64,000 nucleotides of DNA, taken from assembly GCA_022449545.1 (NCBI GenBank), contig JAKUPN010000011.1, positions 1 through 64,000 of the forward strand, read 5' to 3'. Position 1 is the first letter of the stretch. Each line of letters opens with the position of its first letter. Of this stretch, positions 46,981 to 56,737 are shown piece by piece. Under the pieces are notes generated by a model. The model was given only the letters and a program-made list of their open reading frames with translations, searched no databases and was not told the origin of the DNA. The stretch comes from Alphaproteobacteria bacterium (lineage in GTDB: Bacteria > Pseudomonadota > Alphaproteobacteria > UBA6615). The position numbers and the translations under genes are program-made.

Positions 46981-48450
46981 ATGTCTAACCATATTGATGC
47001 CATTGAAAAATCAGAGCTAGTTGGTGATCAGTACAAATATGGATTTGTAACTGATATAGAGGTCGATTTAGCCCCTAAGGGACTGAATGAAGATATTGTA
47101 AAGCTAATTTCTCATAAAAAAGATGAGCCGGGTTGGATGCTTGAGTGGAGGCTAAAAGCTTATCGACATTGGCTAAATATGAAACCCCCACAATGGCAGA
47201 AAGTTTCTTTTGAGCCAATTGATTATCAAGATTCTTATTATTACGCTGCGCCAAAGGTTGGTGATAAGCCGAAATCTCTAGATGAAGTCGATCCGACATT
47301 AATAGAGACCTATAATAAATTAGGTATACCGCTGCGCGAACAAGAAGTGCTGGCGGGAGTCGAAGGTGCACCAGCAGTAGCGGTAGACGCAGTTTTTGAT
47401 AGTGTTTCAGTGGCAACCACTTATAAAGCTAAACTTGAAGAAGTAGGGGTTATATTTTGCTCTATATCTGAAGCAATCCATACCTACCCTGAACTAGTTA
47501 AATCATATCTCGGCTCTGTCGTCCCTTACGGCGATAATTATTTTTCTGCGCTAAATTCAGCCGTGTTTACAGACGGTTCTTTTGTTTATATTCCCAAGGG
47601 GACTAGATGCCCTATGGAACTTTCTACTTATTTTCGTATTAATCAGGAAAACACAGGTCAGTTTGAAAGAACTTTGATCGTGGCTGACGAAGACACCCAT
47701 GTCAGCTATTTAGAAGGATGTACGGCTCCAATGAGAGATGAACACCAGTTACACGCGGCTGTTGTAGAACTTATAGCACTTGAAAATGCTGAAATTAAAT
47801 ATTCTACAGTTCAAAACTGGTATCCTGGGGACAGTGAAGGAAAAGGAGGTATATATAATTTCGTTACTAAACGGGGAGCTTGTAGGGGAGATAATTCGAA
47901 AATTTCATGGACACAAGTTGAGACTGGTTCCGCTATTACCTGGAAGTATCCAAGCTGTATTCTGCAGGGCGATAATTCTGTAGGGGAGTTTTATTCGATT
48001 GCAATTACAAATAATTATCAGCAGGCCGATACGGGTACAAAAATGATTCATATTGGTGAAAATACAAAATCACGAATTATATCTAAGGGAATTTCTGCGG
48101 GTCATGCAGATCAGACCTATCGAGGTTTGGTGCGAATGCAAAAAAAGGCAGAAAAGGCAAGAAACTATACTCAGTGTGACAGTTTGTTGATCGGAGATCA
48201 GTGTGGTGCGCATACAGTGCCTTATATAGAAAGTAAAAATCCTACTGCTCAAGTTGAACATGAAGCAACAACAAGTCGAATAAATGAAGATCAATTATTT
48301 TATTGCCGACAAAGAGGCCTTACAGATGAAGAGGCTGTCTCACTTATTGTTAATGGGTTTTGCCGTGAAGTACTCCAGACATTGCCTATGGAGTTTGCGG
48401 TAGAGGCTCAAAAGCTGGTTGGAATAAGTCTTGAAGGAAGTGTTGGCTAA
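46981..48450 (+). CDS. sufB: Fe-S cluster assembly protein SufB
   Basis: The scaffold subunit of SufBCD on which clusters are built. The 489 residues contain [17 protein letters not shown], the [22 protein letters not shown] core near residue 245, the [14 protein letters not shown] region with the conserved cysteine, and the C-terminal [20 protein letters not shown] and [27 protein letters not shown] precedes the ATG. It lies directly after iscS, as in other alphaproteobacterial suf operons. Confidence 0.97.
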   Translation: MSNHIDAIEKSELVGDQYKYGFVTDIEVDLAPKGLNEDIVKLISHKKDEPGWMLEWRLKAYRHWLNMKPPQWQKVSFEPIDYQDSYYYAAPKVGDKPKSLDEVDPTLIETYNKLGIPLREQEVLAGVEGAPAVAVDAVFDSVSVATTYKAKLEEVGVIFCSISEAIHTYPELVKSYLGSVVPYGDNYFSALNSAVFTDGSFVYIPKGTRCPMELSTYFRINQENTGQFERTLIVADEDTHVSYLEGCTAPMRDEHQLHAAVVELIALENAEIKYSTVQNWYPGDSEGKGGIYNFVTKRGACRGDNSKISWTQVETGSAITWKYPSCILQGDNSVGEFYSIAITNNYQQADTGTKMIHIGENTKSRIISKGISAGHADQTYRGLVRMQKKAEKARNYTQCDSLLIGDQCGAHTVPYIESKNPTAQVEHEATTSRINEDQLFYCRQRGLTDEEAVSLIVNGFCREVLQTLPMEFAVEAQKLVGISLEGSVG

Positions 48451-48476
48451 CAAAAGTCACATAGAGGTCTACAGAA

Positions 48477-49232
48477 ATGGCGTTATTAGAAATCCGTAAT
48501 TTACATGTAACGGTTGAAAACAAACCAATACTTAACGGAGTTAACTTAAAAATTGAACCTGGAGAAATACACGCAATAATGGGGCCGAATGGGTCTGGTA
48601 AAAGTACTTTGTCATATATCTTGTCTGGACGTGAAGGTTATAAAATTACTGATGGAGAGGTGATTTATAATGGAATTGATTTACTAGAATTAGAGCCAGA
48701 TCAGAGGGCACGTGAAGGGGTGTTTTTGGCATTCCAATATCCAGTTGAAATCCCTGGAGTAGTGGGTTTGACATTTCTTAAAACAGCTCTTAACGCCATA
48801 AGGGTTCATAGAGGAGAAAACGAATTAGATGCTATGGATTTTTTGAAATTCGTTCGTGAAAAGGCTCAATCGTTAGAAATAGATGATGAAATGTTGAAGC
48901 GTTTTGTAAATGAAGGTTTTTCTGGTGGAGAAAAAAAACGTATGGAAATACTCCAGATGGCAATACTTCAACCAAAACTTGCTATATTAGATGAAACTGA
49001 TTCTGGTCTTGACATAGATGCTCTTCAAGTTGTTTCAAAAGGCATAAATGCTCTACGTGACGCCAATCGTGGAATGCTTTTGATTACTCATTACCAGCGT
49101 CTGTTGAACTATGTACATCCTGATAAGGTCCATGTTCTTGCTAATGGTAGAATTGCTAAGTCTGGAGATGGAGCCTTAGCACAAGAACTGGAAGAAAAAG
49201 GTTATGCTGAATTTAATGCATTTGTGGAGTAA
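48477..49232 (+). CDS. sufC: Fe-S cluster assembly ATPase SufC
   Basis: An ABC-type ATPase that drives conformational change of SufBCD. Walker A GPNGSGKST is at residues 36-44, the signature FSGGEKKRMEI at 148-158, and Walker B LAILDETDSGLDIDAL follows. The 251 residues match the family, with no membrane segment. It binds both SufB and SufD, encoded on either side. Confidence 0.97.
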   Translation: MALLEIRNLHVTVENKPILNGVNLKIEPGEIHAIMGPNGSGKSTLSYILSGREGYKITDGEVIYNGIDLLELEPDQRAREGVFLAFQYPVEIPGVVGLTFLKTALNAIRVHRGENELDAMDFLKFVREKAQSLEIDDEMLKRFVNEGFSGGEKKRMEILQMAILQPKLAILDETDSGLDIDALQVVSKGINALRDANRGMLLITHYQRLLNYVHPDKVHVLANGRIAKSGDGALAQELEEKGYAEFNAFVE

Positions 49233-49237
49233 AAATA

Positions 49238-50578
49238 TTGCCTGATGGTGCTGGTCGCAGTTTTACTTTTCTTGAACAGGCTGCAAGGGACGATCTAATA
49301 GGTTTAGGGTCGCAACTAAAATGGCTACGAGAGTTAAAGGAAAGTGGTGCTTCAATCTTTAAAGAAAGAGGGCTGCCTAATCGTTCTGACGAATACTGGC
49401 GTTATACTCAGTTGAATAAACTAATAGAAATTGATTTTCAGTTATCTAAAGAATCTCCTTTTGTTGGCTCTAAACAACTTTCTCAGGGAGTTTCAGGTGG
49501 TTTGTCCACTTATCGTATTGTGCTGGTGAACGGCTGCTTAAGAAAGGATTTATGTTCGATCGAGAACCTTCCTAAAGGAGTTTTGATTGCTGGCCTTAAT
49601 GCTGCGATATCTTCAGTGCCCAGTCGTCTAGAAAAAAAATTAGGTAAGAACATAGACCTTGAAAATATGCCTATGGCTGCACTGAATACTGCATTCTTAA
49701 AAGAGGGAGTAATTATACTTGTTGATAACGATATCGTTATTGATAAACCTATTGAATTAATTTCTATTACTATGCCGAACAAATATCCGACGATGTCTCA
49801 ACCTCGCTTTCTAATTGATTTAGGAGAGAACGCTAAAGCGACCTTAATTGAAAGTCATATTGGAAATACTGAAATACCCTATTTTAATAATGTAGTTTCC
49901 GAAGTAACGATTGGTGAAGGCGCAGGGCTGGACCATTATAAGCTTCAAGAGGAAGGCCTAGCAGCGGTTCATATTTCCACAATAGCATTAAGACTTCAGA
50001 GGCAGTCTTTGTATAGAGGGTTTATTTTGCAAAGTGGGGGCTTAATAGGGCGTACTGAGGCGAGTGCTGTTCTGGATGGTTCTGAGTCGGATTGTAGGTT
50101 TGATGGGGTTTATCTTGGGAGTAGAAATCAACTACTCGACACAACTACTTCCATTAAACATGTTGCAACTAATTGCAAATCCCGACAAGTTTTTAAAGGT
50201 GTATTGGATGGGAGTGCTCATGGAGTTTTTCAAGGTAAAACCCACGTAACAATTGGAGCTCAAAAAACGGATGGTTATCAGTTGAGTAGAGCTTTAATGT
50301 TATCTCCAGACGCTGAAATAACCACGAAACCTGAGCTTGAAATCTATGCTGATGATGTAAAGTGTAGTCATGGAGCGACTTCTGGAGATTTGGATGCAGA
50401 TTCTTTATTTTACCTTAAAAGTCGTGGATTATCACCAGATGTTGCTCGTCGCGTGTTGGTTGAGGCATTTTTAAATGAATCTTTATCTGAGATAAAGTTG
50501 AACGAAATTTTTGAGGGTTTTACAAATCATGTTAGGGGTTGGCTGAATAGTAAAACTAAACAGTCCGCTGTAGGATAA
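49238..50578 (+). CDS. sufD: Fe-S cluster assembly protein SufD
   Basis: The SufB paralogue in the SufBCD complex. The 446 residues show RSDEYWRYTQLNKL near residue 47 and the C-terminal core KTDGYQLSRALMLSPDAEI, KPELEIYADDVKCSHGAT and DSLFYLKSRGL. The start is TTG, with GGAG at 49226-49229 8 bases upstream. The N-terminal 90 residues are less conserved, as usual for SufD. Confidence 0.95.
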   Translation: MPDGAGRSFTFLEQAARDDLIGLGSQLKWLRELKESGASIFKERGLPNRSDEYWRYTQLNKLIEIDFQLSKESPFVGSKQLSQGVSGGLSTYRIVLVNGCLRKDLCSIENLPKGVLIAGLNAAISSVPSRLEKKLGKNIDLENMPMAALNTAFLKEGVIILVDNDIVIDKPIELISITMPNKYPTMSQPRFLIDLGENAKATLIESHIGNTEIPYFNNVVSEVTIGEGAGLDHYKLQEEGLAAVHISTIALRLQRQSLYRGFILQSGGLIGRTEASAVLDGSESDCRFDGVYLGSRNQLLDTTTSIKHVATNCKSRQVFKGVLDGSAHGVFQGKTHVTIGAQKTDGYQLSRALMLSPDAEITTKPELEIYADDVKCSHGATSGDLDADSLFYLKSRGLSPDVARRVLVEAFLNESLSEIKLNEIFEGFTNHVRGWLNSKTKQSAVG

Positions 50579-50590
50579 AGGTTGTTTGTA

Positions 50591-51844
50591 ATGATGTCTT
50601 TAAGAACAGACGAACATGAAAAACATACATTTAATGTAGATAAGGTTCGCAAAGACTTCCCTATTTTCAAAGAGTGTATGAACGGGCAGCCTTTAGTTTT
50701 TCTAGACACGGCAGCTTCTGCCCAGAAGCCTAATCAGGTTATAGATTCTATTAGAGATATATATCAAACTGAGTATGCAAACGTGCACCGAGGTCTTTAT
50801 AAGATAAGTGAGGCGCTCACAGCTAAGTACGAGGGTGTCAGGGAAATTATTTCTGATTATATTAATACAGAACACACTACTGAAATTGTTTTTACACGTA
50901 ATGCTACGGAATCCATAAACTTAGTTGCAAGAAGCTTTGGAACAGCTTTTTTAAAAGAAAACGATGAAATTATCCTTAGTGAGCTCGAACACCATGCCAA
51001 TATCGTGCCTTGGCAAATGCTTCGTGACGAGATTGGAGTGATAATAAAAGTTGCCCCGATCAATGATGAGGGTGAAATTATAATGTATGAGTTTGAAAAA
51101 CTTCTTTGCAATAGAACAAAACTGGTTGCCATTTCTCATATGTCAAATGTTTTAGGAAGTATATTGCCAGTTAAAGAAATAACCCGTTTATCTCAAGCGG
51201 TGGGAGCGAAGGTGTTGATAGATGGATGTCAGGCCATAACTCACTTACCCGTTGATGTTCAAGAAATTGGTTGTGATTTTTACGTGTTTTCAGGTCATAA
51301 GCTTTATGGTCCTTCAGGAGTAGGTGTTTTATATGCGAGAGAAGAATTATTAGAAATAATGCCCCCATTTATGGGCGGAGGAGATATGATTAGTTCGGTT
51401 ACTTTTGAAGAATCTACTTGGGCTAAGATACCTCATAAGTTTGAAGCGGGAACCCCAGCAATAGTTCAAGTTATTGGCTTGGGTGTGGCCATTGAATATC
51501 TCAAATCTTTAGGATTAGAAGACATACGAAAATACGAAAAGACTATATTAGATTATGCAACCCAGAAATTGTTAGATATTGAAGGCTTGAGATTGATTGG
51601 AACAGCTGAAGATAAGGCCAGTGTATTGTCTTTTACATTAGATTTTGCGCATGCACATGATATTGCTACGATTATTGATTCATCTGGTGTTGCTGTTCGA
51701 GCTGGACATCACTGTGCTCAACCGTTAATGAACAGAATGAATGTAGCTGCTACTGTACGAGCTTCTTTAGGGCTTTATAATACAGAAGAGGACATAGATC
51801 GTCTGGTCAGTTCTCTGCATAATGTAAATGAGATTTTCAACTAA
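50591..51844 (+). CDS. sufS: Cysteine desulfurase SufS
   Basis: Group II desulfurase that feeds SufBCD through SufU. With ATG 50591 (AAAGG about 8 bases upstream) the product is 417 residues. Motifs: VRKDFPIFKECMNGQPLVFLDTAASAQKP, NVHRGLY, FTRNATESINLVA, the PLP lysine in FSGHKLYGPSGVGVL and the catalytic Cys375 in RAGHHCAQPLM. The third PLP desulfurase-type gene of the operon, and the only group II one. TAATG overlap with sufU. Confidence 0.96.
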   Translation: MMSLRTDEHEKHTFNVDKVRKDFPIFKECMNGQPLVFLDTAASAQKPNQVIDSIRDIYQTEYANVHRGLYKISEALTAKYEGVREIISDYINTEHTTEIVFTRNATESINLVARSFGTAFLKENDEIILSELEHHANIVPWQMLRDEIGVIIKVAPINDEGEIIMYEFEKLLCNRTKLVAISHMSNVLGSILPVKEITRLSQAVGAKVLIDGCQAITHLPVDVQEIGCDFYVFSGHKLYGPSGVGVLYAREELLEIMPPFMGGGDMISSVTFEESTWAKIPHKFEAGTPAIVQVIGLGVAIEYLKSLGLEDIRKYEKTILDYATQKLLDIEGLRLIGTAEDKASVLSFTLDFAHAHDIATIIDSSGVAVRAGHHCAQPLMNRMNVAATVRASLGLYNTEEDIDRLVSSLHNVNEIFN

Positions 51845-52293
51845 TGGATAGTCTTCGCGAACTTTATCAGGAAGTTATTTTAGACCACGGCAAGAATCCG
51901 AGGAACTTTAATACACCTGACGATCCAACGAATAAAGCGTTAGGTAATAATCCGCTATGTGGGGATCAATTAACAGTCTACCTTAAGGTTAATTCTGGGG
52001 TTGTGGAAGATGTTGCATTTATAGGCCGTGGATGTGCAATATCTATTGCTTCAGCATCTATGATGACAGAATTTATTAAAGGTAAATCTGAGGATGAGAT
52101 AAAACAAATTTTTAATAAGTTTCATGAAATGTGTACAGAAGATGCCAGTGATAAAAGTACTATTGAAGAGTTAGAAAAACTACAAGTTCTCTCAGGAGTG
52201 AGGGAGTTCCCGACTCGTGTTAAATGCGCGACCTTGCCATGGCATACTTTACTAGCTGCGTTGGCCGGTGAAAAAGAAGTAACAACTGAGTAG
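51844..52293 (+). CDS. sufU: Fe-S assembly sulfur-transfer protein SufU
   Basis: A zinc-bearing IscU-like protein that accepts persulfide from SufS. The 149 residues keep Cys39 and Asp41 (NPLCGD), Cys64 (GRGCAIS) and Cys128 (RVKCATLPW). The stretch of about 20 residues between the second and third cysteines is longer than in IscU, the mark of SufU. Immediately follows sufS, which fits SufS-SufU pairing. There is no hscA/hscB nearby, so this is a SUF-type and not an ISC-type scaffold system. Confidence 0.94.
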   Translation: MDSLRELYQEVILDHGKNPRNFNTPDDPTNKALGNNPLCGDQLTVYLKVNSGVVEDVAFIGRGCAISIASASMMTEFIKGKSEDEIKQIFNKFHEMCTEDASDKSTIEELEKLQVLSGVREFPTRVKCATLPWHTLLAALAGEKEVTTE

Positions 52294-52301
52294 GATTAAA
52301 G

Positions 52302-52709
52302 ATGGTGAAAAATAGTCCTAGTTTAGCTGATTTTATGCCGAATGAGATTAATTTAGGTGATCAGTTAGTTGCTCGAGCAGGATCGAAGTTAGAGTCAGGG
52401 GTAGATATTGCATCTAAGGAAACGGTGATTACCGCTTTGAGAAAAGTGCATGATCCAGAAATTCCGGTAAATATATATGATCTAGGCCTGATTTATGACT
52501 TAAACCTTTTTTCAGATGGTACAATTAAGATCGACATGACCTTGACAGCTCCCACCTGCCCTGTGGCGGGAGAAATACCGGTATGGGTTGCTGAAGCGTT
52601 AGCTGAGATAGAAGGTATTGGTGAAGTCGAGGTGAATCTTGTTTGGGAGCCTCGGTGGTCAGCGGACAGAATGACTGATGAAGCTAAATTGACCTTAAAT
52701 TTGTTTTAG
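52302..52709 (+). CDS. sufT: SufT / MIP18-type Fe-S maturation protein (DUF59)
   Basis: DUF59 proteins help cluster transfer to target enzymes. The 135 residues have a variable N-terminus of about 40 residues and the DUF59 core ALRKVHDPEIPVNIYDLGLIYDL with MTLTAPTCPVAGEIP, which contains the conserved cysteine. The name SufT follows from the position within a suf operon. Preceded by a GGATTAAAG site. Confidence 0.92.
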   Translation: MVKNSPSLADFMPNEINLGDQLVARAGSKLESGVDIASKETVITALRKVHDPEIPVNIYDLGLIYDLNLFSDGTIKIDMTLTAPTCPVAGEIPVWVAEALAEIEGIGEVEVNLVWEPRWSADRMTDEAKLTLNLF

Positions 52710-52738
52710 TTTTGGGCATGAACGTATGAAAGGACCGA

Positions 52739-53080
52739 ATGACAATGGTTGAGCCTATTATCACAATGACTGAAGCAGCTATTAAGCGTGCAAAAAGCTT
52801 AATGTCTAGCGCTAAGGCGGATATTGTTGGCTTGAGAGTTGGTATAAGTACACGTGGGTGCTCAGGTCTGTCATACGTGGTTGAATATGCCTCAGAAAAA
52901 CGTCAATTTGAAGAAATCGTAGAGAAAGAAGGGATAAATATATTTATTGACCCGGCCGCCACTATGTTTCTGATCGGATCGGAAATGGATTATCAAGAAG
53001 GAAGCTTTCAAACAGGATTTGTTTTTAATAATCCAAATGCTAAAGGCACTTGTGGTTGCGGGGAATCATTTCACGTATGA
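52739..53080 (+). CDS. A-type Fe-S carrier (SufA/IscA/ErpA family)
   Basis: Carries clusters from the scaffold to apoproteins. The 113 residues carry the three family cysteines: Cys41 in STRGCSGLSY, and Cys105 and Cys107 in the C-terminal GTCGCGESF. SufA is the likely role from the operon, but SufA, IscA and ErpA cannot be separated by eye. 34 bases before the ferredoxin gene. Confidence 0.94.
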   Translation: MTMVEPIITMTEAAIKRAKSLMSSAKADIVGLRVGISTRGCSGLSYVVEYASEKRQFEEIVEKEGINIFIDPAATMFLIGSEMDYQEGSFQTGFVFNNPNAKGTCGCGESFHV

Positions 53081-53114
53081 GTGGACTATGCTTTTAATTG
53101 TGACTGTTTTCTGA

Positions 53115-53447
53115 ATGGTCAAAATAATTTTTATTGAAAAAGATGGAAAACGAAGACAGGTCAATGGGGAATCCGGTGATTCTTTAATCCAGGTAGCTTG
53201 GGATAATGAGATTGATATTGAAGGAGCCTGCGAAGGAGCCATGGCTTGTTCTACGTGCCATGTAGTTGTAGATGAAAATTGGTTTAAAGAGTTGGATGAA
53301 GCCTCAGAAGAAGAAGAGGACATGTTGGATCTAGTTTATGGTTTATCCGCCACCTCTCGGTTAGGATGTCAAATTATAATTTCTGAAGATTTAGATGGCC
53401 TCACTCTTTACCTGCCTGACGAGACACATAATAAATTGCTAGATTGA
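53115..53447 (+). CDS. fdx: [2Fe-2S] ferredoxin, adrenodoxin type
   Basis: An electron carrier that supplies reducing power for cluster assembly. The 110 residues have the plant/adrenodoxin-type ligands Cys39, Cys45 and Cys48 (GACEGAMACSTCHV) and Cys85 (SRLGCQI), with an acidic helix (DEASEEEEDML) for partner docking between them. Last gene I assign to the Fe-S operon; tenA begins 17 bases later and may be co-transcribed. Confidence 0.95.
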   Translation: MVKIIFIEKDGKRRQVNGESGDSLIQVAWDNEIDIEGACEGAMACSTCHVVVDENWFKELDEASEEEEDMLDLVYGLSATSRLGCQIIISEDLDGLTLYLPDETHNKLLD

Positions 53448-53464
53448 CCTAGGGAGTGAGTGTT

Positions 53465-54151
53465 TTGGGAAATAATTTTTCCGAGTTTGAGCTTTATTCG
53501 CTGTTGAAAGAACAAGACACTAAACTTTGGGATGAATACGTTTCTCATCCTTTCGTCTGCCAAATTGGAACTGGAACACTGACTAGAGAATGCTTCCAAC
53601 GCTATTTGGGTCAAGATTATTTATTTTTAATACATTTTGCTCGAGCTTATGGTTTGGCAGCGTACAAGAGTGATAATATTAATGATATTCGTGTTGCTGC
53701 TAACGCTATGATTGCAATTATTGATAAAGAAATTTCTCTGCATCTGGAATATTGTCAGAGTTGGGGTCTATATAAGGATCATTTGGAGTCCCTTGATGAA
53801 TTGACAGCTACTATAGCCTATACACGTTATGTTCTTGAAAAGGGTCTCCAGGGCGATTTGGTTGATTTATTTGTTGCTCTTGCCCCTTGTATAATTGGTT
53901 ACAGTGAAATTGGTATACGTTTGGCGAATGATCCAAATACGAACCTGGATAATAACCCTTACTCTTCTTGGATTGCCATGTACTCTGGAGAAGAGTATCA
54001 ACGGGTAGCGATGCAACATGCAAAGACTTTAGATAGACTTTGGGTAGAAAGAGCGGGTCAAAAAAGATTTGATAAACTTAGGAAAACCTTTTCACAAGCG
54101 GTTAGGCTTGAGATTAATTTTTGGCAAATGGGCTTAGATGGTAATTTATGA
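53465..54151 (+). CDS. tenA: TenA family aminopyrimidine aminohydrolase / thiaminase II
   Basis: Salvages thiamine breakdown products by hydrolysing aminopyrimidines. The core HPFVCQIGTGTLTRECFQRYLGQDYLFL, RAYGLAAYKS and the ALAPCIIGYSEIG segment with the active-site cysteine are typical. The frame reaches GTG 53456, but AGGGAG at 53451-53456 fits TTG 53465 (8 bases), giving 228 residues. It shares direction and tight spacing with the Fe-S operon; thiamine synthesis also needs an Fe-S enzyme and desulfurase sulfur, which may explain the link. Confidence 0.9.
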   Translation: MGNNFSEFELYSLLKEQDTKLWDEYVSHPFVCQIGTGTLTRECFQRYLGQDYLFLIHFARAYGLAAYKSDNINDIRVAANAMIAIIDKEISLHLEYCQSWGLYKDHLESLDELTATIAYTRYVLEKGLQGDLVDLFVALAPCIIGYSEIGIRLANDPNTNLDNNPYSSWIAMYSGEEYQRVAMQHAKTLDRLWVERAGQKRFDKLRKTFSQAVRLEINFWQMGLDGNL

Positions 54152-54221
54152 TAAATGTATTGAGAAGTATTTGATTATGCCTGTTTATTATCAAGCCATT
54201 TCAAAACAATTGGAGTACTAA

Positions 54222-55346
54222 TTGAATAGTCTAGGCATTCAGAAGAGTCCAGAAAACACCAGAGTTATTGTCGCCATGTCAGGAGGTGTAGATAGCTCTG
54301 TAACTGCAGCATTACTTCATGAGGAAGGGTATGATGTTGTTGGTATTACTCTACAACTCTATGATTATGGAAACACGTCAGAAAATTCCAGGAGCTGTTG
54401 TGCTGGTCAAGACGTGTACGATGCCAAACGTGTGGCTGATCGGCTGAATATACCGCATTACGTTTTAGATTATGAAGAAACTTTTAAAAATGACGTAATT
54501 GATAGCTTTGCAGAAAGTTATGTGAAAGGTGAAACACCAATTCCTTGTGTTACATGCAATCAAACAGTTAAATTTCGTGATCTATTAAAAACCGCTCAAG
54601 ATATAGGTGGGGATGTCATAGCAACAGGGCACTATATACGCTTAGTCAATAGTACAAAGGGACAAGAGTTGCATCGGGCAGTCGACACCTCACGCGATCA
54701 AAGTTATTTTTTATTCGCTACGACTAAAAGTCAGCTTAATCTTTTGCGTTTTCCACTTGGAAGTATGGCTAAAAATGAGGTACGCAGTTTGGCTCGTCGG
54801 TATGAGCTCATCAATGCTGAAAAACCTGATAGTCAAGATATATGTTTTGTCCCTTATGGAAATTATTCTAGTGTAATTGAACGCTTGAAGCCTGGCGCAA
54901 GCGAGCCTGGCGAAATAGTTGACCTTGAGGGAAAGGTATTAGGCTATCACAACGGAATAATTCATTACACTATAGGTCAGCGCAAAGGACTTGGTATTGG
55001 CGGTCGATCTGGAGGTGGTGAAGATGGAAAGCCTTTATATGTTATAAAACTTGACCCAGAAAATAAAAAAGTAATTGTTGGAAACAGGTCAGATCTCTCA
55101 GTTCGTAAGATACCTGTAAAAGGGATAAATTGGCTGGGTGAAGGAGATAAGGCTCCGTCGGATGGTATAAAGATTTCTGTAAAGGTTCGTTCCACTCAAG
55201 ACCCTGTTTTAGCTACATTATTTGGGTGTGGTGATGGTAAAGGGACATTAGAGTTTTTTGAACCTGAGTATGGTGTAGCGCCTGGTCAAGCGGCGGTTTT
55301 CTATACAGATACTCGCTTGCTGGGTGGCGGTTGGATATCTAGATAA
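54222..55346 (+). CDS. mnmA: tRNA-specific 2-thiouridylase MnmA
   Basis: Thiolates the wobble U34 of tRNA-Lys, -Glu and -Gln. The PP-loop SGGVDSS is at residues 20-26. CCAGQDVYDAKRVADRLNIPHYVLD, the catalytic cysteine in IPCVTCNQ and the second in DSQDICFV are all present; 374 residues. The start is TTG with GGAG 6 bases upstream. Sulfur comes from IscS, encoded 8 kb upstream in the same direction. Confidence 0.96.
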   Translation: MNSLGIQKSPENTRVIVAMSGGVDSSVTAALLHEEGYDVVGITLQLYDYGNTSENSRSCCAGQDVYDAKRVADRLNIPHYVLDYEETFKNDVIDSFAESYVKGETPIPCVTCNQTVKFRDLLKTAQDIGGDVIATGHYIRLVNSTKGQELHRAVDTSRDQSYFLFATTKSQLNLLRFPLGSMAKNEVRSLARRYELINAEKPDSQDICFVPYGNYSSVIERLKPGASEPGEIVDLEGKVLGYHNGIIHYTIGQRKGLGIGGRSGGGEDGKPLYVIKLDPENKKVIVGNRSDLSVRKIPVKGINWLGEGDKAPSDGIKISVKVRSTQDPVLATLFGCGDGKGTLEFFEPEYGVAPGQAAVFYTDTRLLGGGWISR

Positions 55347-55367
55347 TAGAAATTTAGGATATATTAT

Positions 55368-56084
55368 ATGGCTACATATGTTCTTGTTCACGGTGCTTAT
55401 CATGGAGCGTGGTGTTACTCTAAAGTTAAGCCTTTACTTGAATCAGCAGGTCATAAAGCTCTAGCTGTCGACTTGCCGGGTCATGGTAATAACATAGTGC
55501 CAATAGAGAAAGTAACTTTTTCTGCCTATGTTCATTATTTAAATAAGGTCATCGATGATCAGGAAGAAAAAGTGCTTTTAGTGGGTCATAGCCTAGGAGG
55601 CATGAGCATTAGTCAAGTGGCCGAAAATAAGCATGGAAAGATAAAAAAGTTGGTATATTTAACGGCATTGTTACCAATGGATAATGAGTCACGAATGAGC
55701 ATTTCAGATAGAGTCAACGAAGACTCAACAGTTGCTCATGCCAGAATATCTACACAAGATGGTTTAGCCACTCAAATAGACAACAAGTTATTAAAAACAC
55801 TATTCTATCATGATTGTAGTCAATCTGACTTATCTATGGCCAAAAACAATTTAGTACCTCAAGCTAGTGAACCATTGACTGCAAAAGTTTGCTTAACAGC
55901 CGAAAAATACGGCAGTGTTCCTCGGGTATATATTGAGTGTCTGCGTGATCGTGCTATTCCGATTAAGATGCAACGAAAAATGGTATCTGATGTGCCTTGT
56001 GAATATGTAGAAACTTTGGACACTGCTCATTCACCATTTTTTTCAGCTCCTGAAGAGTTGGCGCAACTCCTTATCTCATTGTAG
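55368..56084 (+). CDS. Alpha/beta-fold hydrolase (esterase type)
   Basis: A cytoplasmic esterase-like enzyme of unknown substrate. The 238 residues begin ATYVLVHGAYHGAWCY, typical of the plant methylesterase/hydroxynitrile-lyase-like group. The nucleophile is Ser75 in GHSLGGMS, with an aspartate in CLRDRAIP and a histidine in LDTAHSPFFSAPEEL. It lies 21 bases after mnmA and before a RidA gene. No signal peptide. Confidence 0.87.
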   Translation: MATYVLVHGAYHGAWCYSKVKPLLESAGHKALAVDLPGHGNNIVPIEKVTFSAYVHYLNKVIDDQEEKVLLVGHSLGGMSISQVAENKHGKIKKLVYLTALLPMDNESRMSISDRVNEDSTVAHARISTQDGLATQIDNKLLKTLFYHDCSQSDLSMAKNNLVPQASEPLTAKVCLTAEKYGSVPRVYIECLRDRAIPIKMQRKMVSDVPCEYVETLDTAHSPFFSAPEELAQLLISL

Positions 56085-56179
56085 AACTCTAACATTTAGT
56101 AGAATAAGATTCCTTTTTCCGATAGTTAAAATAATCACTCTATAAAAAATAATCTAATTTTAAAGTAAGGGGATTCAAA

Positions 56180-56572
56180 GTGCTAATTACAAAAAACCCT
56201 TCTACTGTTGCTAAGCCATCAGCGCTTTATAGTCATTCTGTAGAAATACCTGAAAATGCTCGTTGGCTGGTAACTGCTGGTCAGGTAGGAAAAAGAGAGG
56301 ATGGAACAATGCCTCATGGGTTTGAAGCCCAGCATGAACAGGTATGGGAAAATACTATTGCTATTCTTGAAGCTTCTGGCTATGGAGTAGAAGATATTGT
56401 CAGGCTTAATGTCTATTCAACTGATCCTGGTGGACTAAAATTTCTTACCCCGCATAGAAAAAAATATCTAAATTCAGATCACATTCCGCCGTCTACTTGG
56501 GTTGTGGTCAGTCAATTGGCAAACCCTGAATGGGTGGTTGAAATGGAAACAATTGCGGCACGCGTTTTTTAG
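56180..56572 (+). CDS. RidA (YjgF/YER057c/UK114) family protein
   Basis: RidA proteins hydrolyse reactive enamine/imine intermediates; many cluster members serve specific catabolic pathways. The 130 residues show the fold, with ALYSHSVEIPENARWLVTAGQVG, the HEQVWENTIAILEASGYGVEDIVRLNVY core, and the C-terminal VVSQLANPEWVVEMETIAA. The usual RidA arginine position is not certain here. Start GTG with AAGGGG about 8 bases upstream. Confidence 0.88.
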   Translation: MLITKNPSTVAKPSALYSHSVEIPENARWLVTAGQVGKREDGTMPHGFEAQHEQVWENTIAILEASGYGVEDIVRLNVYSTDPGGLKFLTPHRKKYLNSDHIPPSTWVVVSQLANPEWVVEMETIAARVF

Positions 56573-56690
56573 CTTGTTTTTGCTAAGAGTTTTACGTTTA
56601 GTTGCTTTTTTTCGCAAAGTTATATGAGAAAATAAAAAAAAATGTAAATGATGAAAAATAAATTAGACCCTGATATTTATATCACGTTCC

Positions 56691-56719
56691 TTGACACGTA
56701 TTTGGGGTCTGATTATATC
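56691..56719 (+). promoter_or_regulatory. Promoter of the tRNA-Met gene
   Basis: A perfect TTGACA (56691-56696) and TATATC (56714-56719) are 17 bases apart, with GCG just after, 19 bases before the tRNA. The rest of the 165-base gap after the RidA gene is AT-rich with no other clear signal. Confidence 0.75.
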
Positions 56720-56737
56720 GCGTTGACCTCATTTCGT

